Under the pieces are notes generated by a model. That model made no database searches. It saw only the letters and a program-made list of their open reading frames with translations, and had not been told where the DNA came from. A stretch of 64,000 nt of DNA from M0027 sp021713415 (lineage in GTDB: Bacteria > Pseudomonadota > Gammaproteobacteria > Francisellales > Francisellaceae), in contig JAKJJQ010000009.1 in the NCBI GenBank assembly GCA_021713415.1, forward strand, positions 1-64,000, written 5' to 3'. Each line of letters opens with the position of its first letter. Positions within the stretch are counted from its first letter, which is position 1. Of this stretch, positions 1 through 7,144 are shown in pieces. The translations under genes and the position numbers were made by a program.

Positions 1-192
1 TTTACGTTGATAGATTTGTTGGAAGTACCTTTCAACTGTACTGTTGCTGATATGGTTATCACGGGCTAAATCGGTTGAGCTAACTCCTTTAGTATGTAGG
101 TAATAAATTTGTTCCTTAAGCTTTTCTATAGCTCTTTGATACTTTATTATCAAATTTAGGCACTTGATACTCCTATTAGCTATGTTTTTCAT
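1..192 (-). CDS. Transposase, 5' part only (runs off the left edge)
   Basis: An open frame reads leftward from an ATG at 190-192 to the window edge without a stop, giving 64 residues. The second half looks like a transposase DNA-binding region: a basic helix with EKLKEQIYYLHTKG is followed by a helix-turn-helix pattern (SSTDLARDNHISNSTVERYF). This kind of segment follows the zinc-binding start in ISL3-type transposases, but no Cys pairs are visible upstream of the ATG, so either the copy is 5'-truncated or the family is different. The assignment rests on the helix-turn-helix alone. The neighbouring fragments at 275-505 fit an insertion-sequence-scarred region. Confidence 0.45.
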   Translation of the reverse strand, partial: MKNIANRSIKCLNLIIKYQRAIEKLKEQIYYLHTKGVSSTDLARDNHISNSTVERYFQQIYQRK

Positions 193-274
193 ACTTTCTA
201 GCTTAGGTTAAGTAATTTCAAGTGCCCCTCTTTATGACGTAGAGCCATTTTTTTCTTTAATTGAAAAGCTCATC

Positions 275-427
275 ATTTATGTTTTAGAAGTAAAATAATA
301 GTCACTACTAAAATTCAGATTAATAGAATAATAGCAATCTTTTGGCAGTATTGGTTTTACATCTAACTCAATCTTAGCTAATAAATTATCCATGAAATGT
401 TTACCACTATGCGCTTTTCTAAGTACA
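275..427 (-). pseudogene. Truncated second copy of the CHMI-like isomerase gene
   Basis: Read on the minus strand, this stretch encodes about 49 residues ending in KPILPKDCYYSINLNFSS, DYYFTSKT and a stop. They match almost residue for residue the C-terminus of the intact gene at 2813-3133, and the DNA is also close to identical over most of it. The homology stops abruptly near 427, so the first half of the gene, including the N-terminal catalytic proline, is absent. There is no start codon context of its own. It is best read as the remnant of a duplication cut by an insertion or deletion. Confidence 0.8.
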
Positions 428-688
428 GAACAAGGTAGTCGCCATGCTAAAGCTGCTATTTTAAATTACTTAATATTGTTAAGCAAAATGGGATTAAATC
501 ATTAAGGTAAAAAGGTACTCCCAAGGCAAAAACTTAATGGGAATGATTCATTATACCAAATATATCTTATATTCAATAATTAAAGCATACTATTATATTA
601 ATATACACAATAAAATATAATATAATCTTGATTTAATTCGTAATATGGATTAAATTGTCACATCAAAACTAAAACTTAAGGGTGTTGC
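428..688. other. Non-coding stretch with a short unidentified frame and the promoter region of the next gene
   Basis: Directly beyond the end of the truncated isomerase copy, a plus-strand frame at 428-504 reads a basic segment (EQGSRHAKAAILNYL, ending SKMGLNH and a stop) that could be the last residues of a lost transposase or other gene; I cannot identify it. From about 540 to 670 the DNA is almost pure A/T and probably holds the promoter of the gene at 689. I see no other structure. Confidence 0.3.
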
Positions 689-1219
689 ATGACAGATTTA
701 AATCTAACATTAATCTCTGTAAATCAGGGTAACGGGAATGGGAAAAAAATACCTTATAGTGATATACCAAATACTGTACTAAGAACAACAGACTTAGTTG
801 ATTGTATTGCAATATTAATTAAAGATGATGATATGTGCTATATGATTCATAGTGATTCCAACACCCCTACTGGCATTGGTAAAGTATCACTTGAAAATGG
901 GCTATTAAATTTAGGTCTATCTAAAGATAAAGTATATTCTATCACACTCATTGGTGGTCAATCAGAATCTGCATTAATGCATAAAGAAAATTATATTAAA
1001 TCAATATTAACCAAGGCAATTGTTGAATCTAAGATTCCAATGAAAGATAGCGCATATTTAGTTAATAATGGTATAACCTCACATATAAAGCGAGACCTTA
1101 CAACAAAATTAGGTGTAACAAATATATTACTTGACCAACAAACAAGACTCCCTGAACAAATATTTTCAAAGAATAGTAATATAAATAAATCAAGGACTCC
1201 AAATCAAGTAACACTATAA
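689..1219 (+). CDS. Orphan protein, possible CheD/CNF-fold deamidase-like
   Basis: This is a 176-residue soluble protein without signal peptide or membrane segment. The ATG is preceded by a good ribosome site (AAGGGTG, about 4 bases upstream). The arrangement is reminiscent of the CheD/CNF1 cysteine amidohydrolase fold: a hydrophobic strand with Cys39 (LVDCIAILI), a strand with His54 fifteen residues later (CYMIHSDS), then a strand ending in two glycines (VYSITLIGGQS), a helix, and a late segment like the R-D-TG end of CheD. In CheD the catalytic Cys and His are about 17 residues apart. There are no chemotaxis genes nearby, so a chemoreceptor role is unlikely; a stand-alone deamidase or an effector would fit better. 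The fold call is by eye only and is weak. Confidence 0.5.
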   Translation: MTDLNLTLISVNQGNGNGKKIPYSDIPNTVLRTTDLVDCIAILIKDDDMCYMIHSDSNTPTGIGKVSLENGLLNLGLSKDKVYSITLIGGQSESALMHKENYIKSILTKAIVESKIPMKDSAYLVNNGITSHIKRDLTTKLGVTNILLDQQTRLPEQIFSKNSNINKSRTPNQVTL

Positions 1220-1332
1220 ATTTATTCACATGCAGGGTTCTTACTATAAGTTAAATATTTATTTTTCAAATACTGTTTGAATTTATATTTATGTAGCATA
1301 ATTCTGGATAAATACATTCTTTGACTTTCAGA

Positions 1333-1392
1333 CATAGTTACAACATATACTGCAACGCAGAATTTATTGGGTCTCTCCTTCACCAAATGATT
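1333..1392 (-). pseudogene. Relic of the 3' end of the DOMON-protein gene
   Basis: About 55 bases here closely match the end and downstream flank of the gene at 8866-9459: the block ACAACATATACTGCAA, followed by the TTTATTG and GTCTCTCCTTC that encode the last codons and stop of that gene, recurs with a few substitutions. The frame is broken (the equivalent of the final Ile-Ile-Asn-Tyr codons is shifted). It looks like the remnant of a second copy of that gene or of a longer duplicated segment. The rest of 1220-1556 is AT-rich and shows no gene. Confidence 0.6.
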
Positions 1393-1556
1393 ATCTTTTT
1401 TCGTCTTAAATAATGCAATTTTAAATACTGCCTATTTAAGTATTTTTAATTTTTTGTAATTTAACATATAGCTTAAAATACCTTTTATTTTAATTTACTT
1501 GAAAAAGACAATATATTTTTGGCTATGATTAACAAAGACGTTATTATGGATAGGTT

Positions 1557-2315
1557 ATGAACACATATCAAATTCCTTCTATTAAATATCGGCATAGAAT
1601 TAAGCGATTAACTTCCAAGTTATCTTCATTAGATAATTTTGGTAGTATTGCAATTGCTATTATTCTCAAATCAGGTAAAAACATATGGCTATCTAGTAAA
1701 CCTAGAGTATCATTAAATACTGTTAAATCTGGTCTTTATAGAGGTGATTTATTACTTAATTATACTTTTATAAGAAATAAAGAAGTTATCTTCCCTAATG
1801 ATTTTGTTGACTTTGATCTATTACAATAATCAATTAACGAAATATTAATCAAGTTTGGATTATATCGCTGTTACTGTTTTACAAGGGCCTGTGATGATTG
1901 TTATGTATTAGTAAGCGTTAACACAACACGTGAAATTGATGACTGCCAAGCATACTATAATAGTACAATTGCTTATCTTGAACAGTTTAGCATTGAGTTT
2001 ATAGATAGTATGCTTGATGTTTATTTAGCTTATTTACCTGAGATAAAAACAACTCGCTTTATTACTGATCAAGAATATAGACATAGCATTTTAAAAAACA
2101 GTCATAATACCTTAACATTTGATCAGTTATCAAACTCTGAACTTTCTGTCTTATATTGGAGTGCAAAAGGTAAAACCTCTGAAGAAATTGCCAGTATTTT
2201 ATATTTATCAAAAAATACGGTTGATACATACCGTAGAAACCTAATCAATAAGCTTAATGTCTCTAATATTACCCAAGCTGTTTATGTTGCTATTAGCTTA
2301 GGGTTAATTATATAA
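1557..2315 (+). pseudogene. LuxR-family transcriptional regulator interrupted by one in-frame stop
   Basis: One reading frame runs from ATG 1557 to the stop at 2313-2315 with a single TAA at 1827-1829. The codons on both sides are open and in register: 90 residues before the stop and about 161 after. Together they give a protein of about 252 residues, the usual size of LuxR-type regulators. The last 65 residues are a clear LuxR/GerE helix-turn-helix (LSNSELSVLYWSAKGKTSEEIA, then SKNTVDTYRRNLINKLNV). The N-terminal part has the size of a sensory domain but I cannot name its ligand. The stop follows a CAA codon, so a CAA-to-TAA change is the simplest cause. A shorter protein could start at ATG 2010 and keep the DNA-binding domain. 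A sequencing error or programmed readthrough cannot be excluded. Confidence 0.8.
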
Positions 2316-2420
2316 CTCTCATATATGAGACTATTTAAATTTATCAACAGTCATTATTATACCTTGAAGCTAAATATTGAAATACTCAATAATAATTAAT
2401 TTTAACTAGGGCATTAAATA

Positions 2421-2801
2421 ATGAAATATACAATAATAGAATTAAAAAAATCAATAGAACAGTGGCTTATCACAGGCCACCTAAATCCTGATATTTTATC
2501 AGATGACTTCATGTTTTCTTCACCATTTTGGAAACAAGCTAATAAAGATAGTTTCTTGGATAAATTTCTTGATCCAACTGAATATATTGAAAAAAGCCTT
2601 TCCAACATTATTAAATTTGATCCTGTCATTCACTGTGTTAGTGAAGATAACACTTACTTTACACTTACCTTACGATACCATACAAAAAATGGTTATAGTG
2701 TCGATGAGGTTGTTATATGTTCAGTTAGAGATGGTAAAATATTTAATATGACAAGTATTTATGACTTGGCGCTCACTAAAAAAGCTCATAATTTAGTCTA
2801 A
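2421..2801 (+). CDS. SnoaL/NTF2-like small protein
   Basis: This 126-residue protein has the look of the SnoaL/NTF2 fold: an N-terminal helix (IELKKSIEQWLITG), a short segment around DDFMFSSPFW, a second helical part, then strands in which residues such as YFTLTLRYH and EVVICSVRDGKI form the curved sheet, ending IYD. No catalytic residues can be assigned, and such proteins act as ligand-binding units, isomerases or hydrolases. It follows the broken LuxR gene by about 100 bases in the same direction and converges on the isomerase-like gene at 2813, leaving 11 bases between the two. It has no signal peptide, unlike the second NTF2-like protein at 5676. Confidence 0.55.
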   Translation: MKYTIIELKKSIEQWLITGHLNPDILSDDFMFSSPFWKQANKDSFLDKFLDPTEYIEKSLSNIIKFDPVIHCVSEDNTYFTLTLRYHTKNGYSVDEVVICSVRDGKIFNMTSIYDLALTKKAHNLV

Positions 2802-2812
2802 AAACAATTTAT

Positions 2813-3133
2813 TTATGTTTTAGAAGTAAAATAATACTCACTACTAAAATTCAGATTAATAGAATAATAACAATCTTTTGGCAATATCGGTTTTACAACT
2901 GATTCAATCTGAGCTAACAGATTATCCATGAAACTTTTATCACGGTGTGCTTTTCTAAGTACCATGATTTCAAAATGACAGTTTAGGTGTAAGTATTCTG
3001 CTGTAGGATACGCCCTACTCTTACACACGCCAGCTGTAGAATCAATTTGATTAATAAGCGCTTCTATTTTTTCAAAGATATCTTTTACATTTAAATCTAA
3101 TTCTTGACTATATCGAAGCTCAACTTGAGGCAT
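2813..3133 (-). CDS. 5-carboxymethyl-2-hydroxymuconate isomerase-like (tautomerase-fold) protein
   Basis: The 106-residue protein begins MPQVELRYSQEL, as in the CHMI branch of the tautomerase superfamily, where the proline exposed after Met removal is the catalytic base. The pattern of two repeated beta-alpha-beta units (an early helix around FEKIEALINQI, the strand with KSRAY, then the second helix FMDNLLAQIESVV and a final strand SINLNFSS) fits that family, and the length is close to E. coli HpaF. No other homoprotocatechuate pathway genes are near, so the substrate is unknown. A C-terminal fragment of a second copy lies at 275-427. The name is family-level only. Confidence 0.6.
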   Translation of the reverse strand: MPQVELRYSQELDLNVKDIFEKIEALINQIDSTAGVCKSRAYPTAEYLHLNCHFEIMVLRKAHRDKSFMDNLLAQIESVVKPILPKDCYYSINLNFSSEYYFTSKT

Positions 3134-3233
3134 TTTAGCACCCTTGTAAATATTTATTTTGGTGAAATATTTTTAGCATAATAAAGAGTACAGGACAAGC
3201 TATGGAGATAAAGTGCATAAAATTACTTAAATA

Positions 3234-3324
3234 ACATGTTCTATGTGTTCTAATGTTCTAAAATAGCTACAGCCCTCATTTTATATACATTTTTAATGAC
3301 GAACAATAGAACATGTACAGAACA
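3234..3324. repeat. Inverted repeat with about 17-base arms built of GTTCTA/TAGAAC units
   Basis: The left arm ACATGTTCTATGTGTTC (3234-3250) and the reverse complement of 3301-3316 (ACATGTTCTATTGTTC) are identical except for one extra base. They flank a 50-base AT-rich spacer. Within the arms GTTCTA occurs directly repeated at 3238, 3247 and 3255, and the opposite orientation occurs at 3307 (TAGAAC) and 3319 (CAGAAC). Clustered short repeats of this type serve as binding sites for replication or recombination proteins in mobile elements, or as operators. Which applies here is unknown. Confidence 0.7.
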
Positions 3325-3364
3325 GATGGGACATTTGCGAGGGTGAAGGTACTTACTAAGCTTA

Positions 3365-3411
3365 TAAACTTATCGGGTTGATTACGCGAAAAAAAAACTT
3401 TCTGCGTTGTA
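3365..3411. repeat. Degenerate dispersed repeat, copy A
   Basis: This segment aligns with 5520-5568: both contain AACTTA, then GG-TTGATT, a short CG-containing stretch, and TTCTGCGT followed by an A/T run. The match is imperfect, with spacing differing by about two bases, so this is an old or degenerate pair. It lies in a gene-free stretch and has no coding potential. Confidence 0.4.
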
Positions 3412-3602
3412 TTTTAAGTTTAATGGACTATGACTAGGTGACTTAGAAATTTAACTGTTAAATAGGTGGACTCAAATTTGAGCCCATTAAAAATAGGTCA
3501 CACACCAGTGGCGTACGGCATGTAATCTTAATTAGGTTTACTCCATTGGAGGAAGCACCACATTAAGCCCGAGTTACTCACCCCAAATCTGGGGGCAGTG
3601 AA

Positions 3603-4004
3603 TTAGTTAGAAGATAGTGTTTTTAAAGTAACATTGCCCCCTTCTTCAATAAAGCGACTAACTGCCTTATCAGGCTTTCCTCTAATGATTAATACCTTAT
3701 CACCTAATGAGCTAGTATCAAGCAGTTGTCCTGTAACGTACTTATGTACAAGTGATCTTAGAAATGGTTGATAATCTAAGCCTTCTAACTCTGCAATTTT
3801 TTTCAATAGAAGTACATCATCTGCATAAGCTTTAAAGTTTACTGAGGCGGTCTGCTTTTTATGACTAAGTGCAGCAGATTGTAGTTTTTTAATTTCTTCA
3901 TCTTTATTTTTGGTTACATGGTATTCGCCTTGCTCAAGCAAATCCATTAACTCTTTTTCCTCTTGATCAAGAGGTTTAAATATATCTTTTTTTTGTTTAG
4001 TCAT
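3603..4004 (-). CDS. BrnA/CopG-like antitoxin
   Basis: The 133-residue protein has a charged, helical N-terminus and a mid-region (QTASVNFKAYADDVLLLKKIAELEGLDYQPFLRSLVHKYV, residues about 50-90) that reads as a ribbon-helix-helix motif: a short beta strand, then two helices. It follows the BrnT-like toxin gene with 6 bases between them, the usual toxin-first order of BrnTA systems. The C-terminal 40 residues (from about DKVLIIRGKPDKAV) are longer than in typical BrnA and may form an extra domain. It should neutralise the toxin and repress the operon. Confidence 0.65.
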   Translation of the reverse strand: MTKQKKDIFKPLDQEEKELMDLLEQGEYHVTKNKDEEIKKLQSAALSHKKQTASVNFKAYADDVLLLKKIAELEGLDYQPFLRSLVHKYVTGQLLDTSSLGDKVLIIRGKPDKAVSRFIEEGGNVTLKTLSSN

Positions 4005-4010
4005 TTTATT

Positions 4011-4295
4011 TCACCTCTTTAACTTTTGTTTTGTAAGTTTTCTTGTTGGAAAAATGGTTTTCAAAAAAATATGCTGTTTGTCTTCAACATAGGGTACGGC
4101 ATAGATATAGTCATCAAAATTTATCAGTAGTATTTTTTGATGTGAATAATCTTTTTGGTTGGGATGATCAATCACATCAACAATATCACCATTTATAATT
4201 TTTTCTCTAACTTGTTCAAAGCCAATACCTCTTTCTTTTATTAATACTTCATTTTTCTCATCGCTCCAAGCTAATGGTTTATTTAAGCTAAACAT
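4011..4295 (-). CDS. BrnT-like RNase toxin
   Basis: The 94-residue protein matches the BrnT pattern: an aromatic start with WSDEKNEVLIKERGIGFEQV (residues about 10-29), a strand-rich middle with ILLINFDDYIYAVPYVED, and a C-terminal strand and basic helix (FLKTIFPTRKLTKQ). BrnT toxins are ribosome-independent RNases of the RelE-like fold that stop translation under stress. The downstream gene at 3603 is its likely antitoxin. A palindrome at 4326-4337 sits just upstream as a probable operator. This is one of two toxin-antitoxin modules in this accessory region. Confidence 0.7.
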   Translation of the reverse strand: MFSLNKPLAWSDEKNEVLIKERGIGFEQVREKIINGDIVDVIDHPNQKDYSHQKILLINFDDYIYAVPYVEDKQHIFLKTIFPTRKLTKQKLKR

Positions 4296-4325
4296 AATGT
4301 CTGTGGTATTAGGTTATTTTATTTA

Positions 4326-4337
4326 TAAGTATACTTA
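4326..4337. promoter_or_regulatory. Palindromic operator candidate upstream of the BrnTA-like operon
   Basis: TAAGTATACTTA is a perfect 12-base palindrome about 30 bases upstream of the toxin start, where a promoter is expected. Ribbon-helix-helix antitoxins bind such short palindromes to repress their own operon. Its role here is inferred from position. Confidence 0.4.
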
Positions 4338-4565
4338 ATATGTAGCTAATAGCAATATAATAGCTACAATAATGCTGAAATTGAGTTTAATTTTAAGAGA
4401 ATTAATAATGACTCCCTAAATTTTTGGAGTACTAAATTAGTTTTTCATCGCTAATTAGTCTCCAGTTAACTTTACAATAGATTAATAGTTGCACTATATT
4501 ACGCTTCAATATATAATGCAATGCTTCATTTATTATGGCTAAATAATTAATGCTGGAGGAAAAAG

Positions 4566-5402
4566 ATGCCTAATCCTGCCCAAGATAAGTATGGTGAAAA
4601 ACTTAAAAAAATAGAAGAAGATAAGTTAATCAATTTAAAAGATCAGATACGAAATTTAATTGATAGCTTTGATCAGGTAGTTACTAAACCAACAGATGAC
4701 CATATAAAGCAAATGAAAACTCAAATGCAGCAGTTATCAAATGAAATAACTATTACTCTTAATATAGTCAATTTAATGAATAATTCTGAATTGGGTAAAT
4801 TAGTTAAACTTTTAGATATAGTAAATAATTTATTACAGGATGAAGATATCAAAAAGAACATAAACATTTCACTAGAGAAACCTAAAAAGTCAAAAACGTA
4901 CTTTTTTTCTATTTCCAGCTCCTCTCAAAATGCTAATACTAAAACTACTTATAATAATTTAGAAAGTCTTGTTAAATTCTTTAATAAAAGTTTAAGTCAA
5001 TTAGCAGAAATCAATAAAAGAAAAGAAACAGATGGTTATAATGAAAAAAATCGTAACCAATACAAAATTAAAAAACAAAACTTACAATCTATTATAAATA
5101 ATTTGTTATGCTGTGAAGATAAGGAAACATCACTTATTTTAAATAAGATACAATATCATAGAAAAAATAATCAAGATGATATTGAAAGGCTAGATAGGAT
5201 ATTGATTGATTTAATGAAAATTATTGCAGGAACGTCTTCTGCATCATTAGATAAATCGAACTTTTCTATTGATCGTTCATCAGCTTCATTAAAAGATACT
5301 GCTTTTAGCATTCTTATAGAAATTAGTCAGTCTTATGGCTTTATGCCATATAATGAAGAACTTTTACCAGTACCTGGTAGTCTCTTCTATCGTGAAGGAT
5401 AG
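4566..5402 (+). CDS. Orphan Lys/Asn/Ile-rich helical protein
   Basis: This 278-residue protein has no signal peptide or membrane span. It starts behind a strong ribosome site (GGAGG, about 7 bases upstream). Most of it is predicted helical by eye: charged heptad-like stretches at about residues 5-95 (KLKKIEEDKLINLKDQIRNL) and 125-225, separated by a Ser-rich linker (residues about 110-125, FSISSSSQNAN) with a second Ser-rich linker near 225-240. The last 25 residues contain EE and end LFYREG. I do not recognise a family. It is very AT-rich and alone between gene-poor stretches. In a Dot/Icm organism it could be a coiled-coil effector, but nothing in the sequence proves export. Confidence 0.6.
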   Translation: MPNPAQDKYGEKLKKIEEDKLINLKDQIRNLIDSFDQVVTKPTDDHIKQMKTQMQQLSNEITITLNIVNLMNNSELGKLVKLLDIVNNLLQDEDIKKNINISLEKPKKSKTYFFSISSSSQNANTKTTYNNLESLVKFFNKSLSQLAEINKRKETDGYNEKNRNQYKIKKQNLQSIINNLLCCEDKETSLILNKIQYHRKNNQDDIERLDRILIDLMKIIAGTSSASLDKSNFSIDRSSASLKDTAFSILIEISQSYGFMPYNEELLPVPGSLFYREG

Positions 5403-5519
5403 TCTGAAAGAGAAAAAAGTAATGCTGACTCTGCCCAACTAAGATATTTACAAGATCACTCTTTCTCATAAAATAAATTCTAGCATTTCTAAATGATCTG
5501 AAATATAGAAAAAGGTACA

Positions 5520-5568
5520 ATAACTTAGTAGGATTGATTCACCCGCCGAAAGCCTATTCTGCGTCATA
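5520..5568. repeat. Degenerate dispersed repeat, copy B
   Basis: This is the partner of 3365-3411 and is followed by a possible weak stem at about 5569-5597 (an A-run with TCGATTT facing CGCTTTTTT on the same strand). It lies in the 270-base gap between the helical protein gene and the exported NTF2-like gene. Together with copy A it may be the footprint of an old small mobile element. Confidence 0.4.
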
Positions 5569-5675
5569 AAAAAAATCGATTTCGTTTCGCTTTTTTAATG
5601 CCATAAGCGATGTTGCATTTCATACTACAAATTCTTCTATTTGATAACTAAGTCTTAAGTTTATGAAGTATTTTT

Positions 5676-6167
5676 TTACTTAACATTTTTAAATGTTTTT
5701 GATTTACGCCAATTTGGATAAGTTAATTCCCATAATCTATAGATTTTATTATTTTTGTATTCTGCTACTAGGATTACTTCTATCTTTTGTGGTGGCTGTT
5801 TTGGCTTGGTTACAGTAATAAATAACCTACAAGCAACTTTATTTTCTTGTTCAACTATAGTGTTAGTATCATAATCTATTTTGTAACCAACATTTGTCTG
5901 ATATATTTTTTTATGTGCGTTATAAAAGTCATCATAATCCATTGTTGTACCATTACTATATAAAATAAAGTCCTTATGATAAAAGTTGCTCATTAGATCA
6001 ATTTTTTTTGCTTCAACCATTTGGCTAAACATCTGCTTTAAGTTATCAAAATAGTGGTTATTAGAGGTATCTGAAGCATAAGAGTTTAACGGTAGATTTA
6101 GAACAAATAATAATATCAGTAAATTGATTACTACCTTAAATTTGAAAGTCTTTTTTTCTCGTTTCAT
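5676..6167 (-). CDS. Exported SnoaL/NTF2-like protein
   Basis: The start at ATG 6167 is chosen because GGGATA, about 5 bases upstream, can serve as ribosome site; an ATG 12 bases further out is poorer. The 163-residue product opens with MKREKK, a hydrophobic stretch (residues about 10-28, VVINLLILLFVLNLPL) and a likely signal peptidase site after YAS. The mature part resembles the SnoaL/NTF2 fold: helices around FDNLKQMFSQMVEAKKIDLMSNF, then YHKDFILYSNGTTMDYDDF, then a curved sheet ending with KIYRLWEL. It probably acts in the periplasm or outside the cell as a binding or small enzymatic domain. Function and ligand are unknown. Confidence 0.6.
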   Translation of the reverse strand: MKREKKTFKFKVVINLLILLFVLNLPLNSYASDTSNNHYFDNLKQMFSQMVEAKKIDLMSNFYHKDFILYSNGTTMDYDDFYNAHKKIYQTNVGYKIDYDTNTIVEQENKVACRLFITVTKPKQPPQKIEVILVAEYKNNKIYRLWELTYPNWRKSKTFKNVK

Positions 6168-6405
6168 AAAATATCCCATTATCTTAATAAGAGTACTGTT
6201 TCTGTCAGTATAAACTAAGAAAGAAAATAGTATAACTGGGTAATTTAATTTGACTTGCTACAGTTTTAAGTTTTTTGACATTTTCTTGTTGGGAATAACG
6301 AAATGTAATCAGCCTAAAATAGCTACTAGGCATGCCCGAATAAATTGAATATATTATCTCTGTTCAATAAAATGCTATACTGACTAGATCACTTTAATTT
6401 AAGCC

Positions 6406-6990
6406 CTAATGACTCCAATCAAACCATTTATATATTTGCCTATCTCTATTGTTATGAAGACTGCGATTAGTTACTACCTTACCATTAACCTTCCCCCATG
6501 GCTGAATTAGATCAGATTGATGCCAAAATTGTTTAATGCTTGATTTACGAGTAATATACATCATCAAAGAATAAAAGGCACATATTGCATTTAAACAATT
6601 TTCAAATGTCCCACTTTCCAACTTATTATGCTTTAAATCATTGTACGCTCCCCACCAACTATCAATAACACTCCAAGGTTCAAACAAGTCATTGTATATT
6701 TTAGGTGTCACAACTGAAATATTATCACTACATTTTTCATTTAAACTATCCATAAAATATTTTGGGAAACTTTTATTTCCCTTTTTAGGTAAACTTGTAC
6801 ACTCAGAATCTAAAATACCATTTCCTATTATTTCTACCATCTGACAAGAAGTTAACAGAATCTTACGTATTTCAGCAGAAGTAGTAAAATAATTACCTTC
6901 ATTTAAATCTACATATCTTAAAAGGTTAAAAAGGTCATTCTCTATTGCTCTAAAATTCATATAATGTTGATATATAGCCGTTGTATCCAT
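6406..6990 (-). CDS. Helical protein, HEPN-like
   Basis: This 194-residue soluble protein is nearly all helical. The stretch SWWGAYNDLKHNK at about residues 112-124, followed by a long hydrophobic helix (NCLNAICAFYSLMMYI), resembles the W-x-x-Y-N-x-x-K-H signature seen in many HEPN-type helical proteins of defence and toxin-antitoxin modules. The canonical R-x4-6-H nuclease motif is not evident, so catalytic activity is doubtful. It is transcribed away from the hipBA operon, with a 277-base gap between them. There is no obvious partner gene next to it. I would treat it as a conserved hypothetical with a possible defence link. Confidence 0.5.
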   Translation of the reverse strand: MDTTAIYQHYMNFRAIENDLFNLLRYVDLNEGNYFTTSAEIRKILLTSCQMVEIIGNGILDSECTSLPKKGNKSFPKYFMDSLNEKCSDNISVVTPKIYNDLFEPWSVIDSWWGAYNDLKHNKLESGTFENCLNAICAFYSLMMYITRKSSIKQFWHQSDLIQPWGKVNGKVVTNRSLHNNRDRQIYKWFDWSH

Positions 6991-7144
6991 TTAGACATCC
7001 ACTACATTATCTTATATATTAAAACTAGATGTTTATATTAACTTTATCAACACTAGCCCACGCACCAAAATCAATTAAAACGCTTATCACGATAATGCCA
7101 TTTAAAAACATTTACTCACTCTCCAGTTTCACATCACAAACAAT

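Larger units (their letters stand above)
3134..3602. other. 469-base gene-free stretch with repeats
   Basis: No credible coding frame is visible. The stretch holds the GTTCTA/TAGAAC inverted-repeat cluster at 3234-3324 and one copy of a degenerate dispersed repeat at 3365-3411, both listed separately. Between about 3420 and 3600 the base composition is less AT-rich than the surroundings, with stretches such as CCATTGGAGGAAGCACC and CTGGGGGCAG, which suggests a remnant of transferred DNA. I cannot identify its source. Confidence 0.4.

Noticed and set aside
2319..2330. CTCATATATGAG palindrome just after the broken LuxR gene
   Set aside because: Considered as a terminator, but the stem is A/T only with no T run; such palindromes are common here by chance.
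2414..2629. 71-residue minus-strand frame opposite the NTF2-like gene
   Set aside because: It lies inside the plus-strand gene, which has a sensible fold; a shadow frame.
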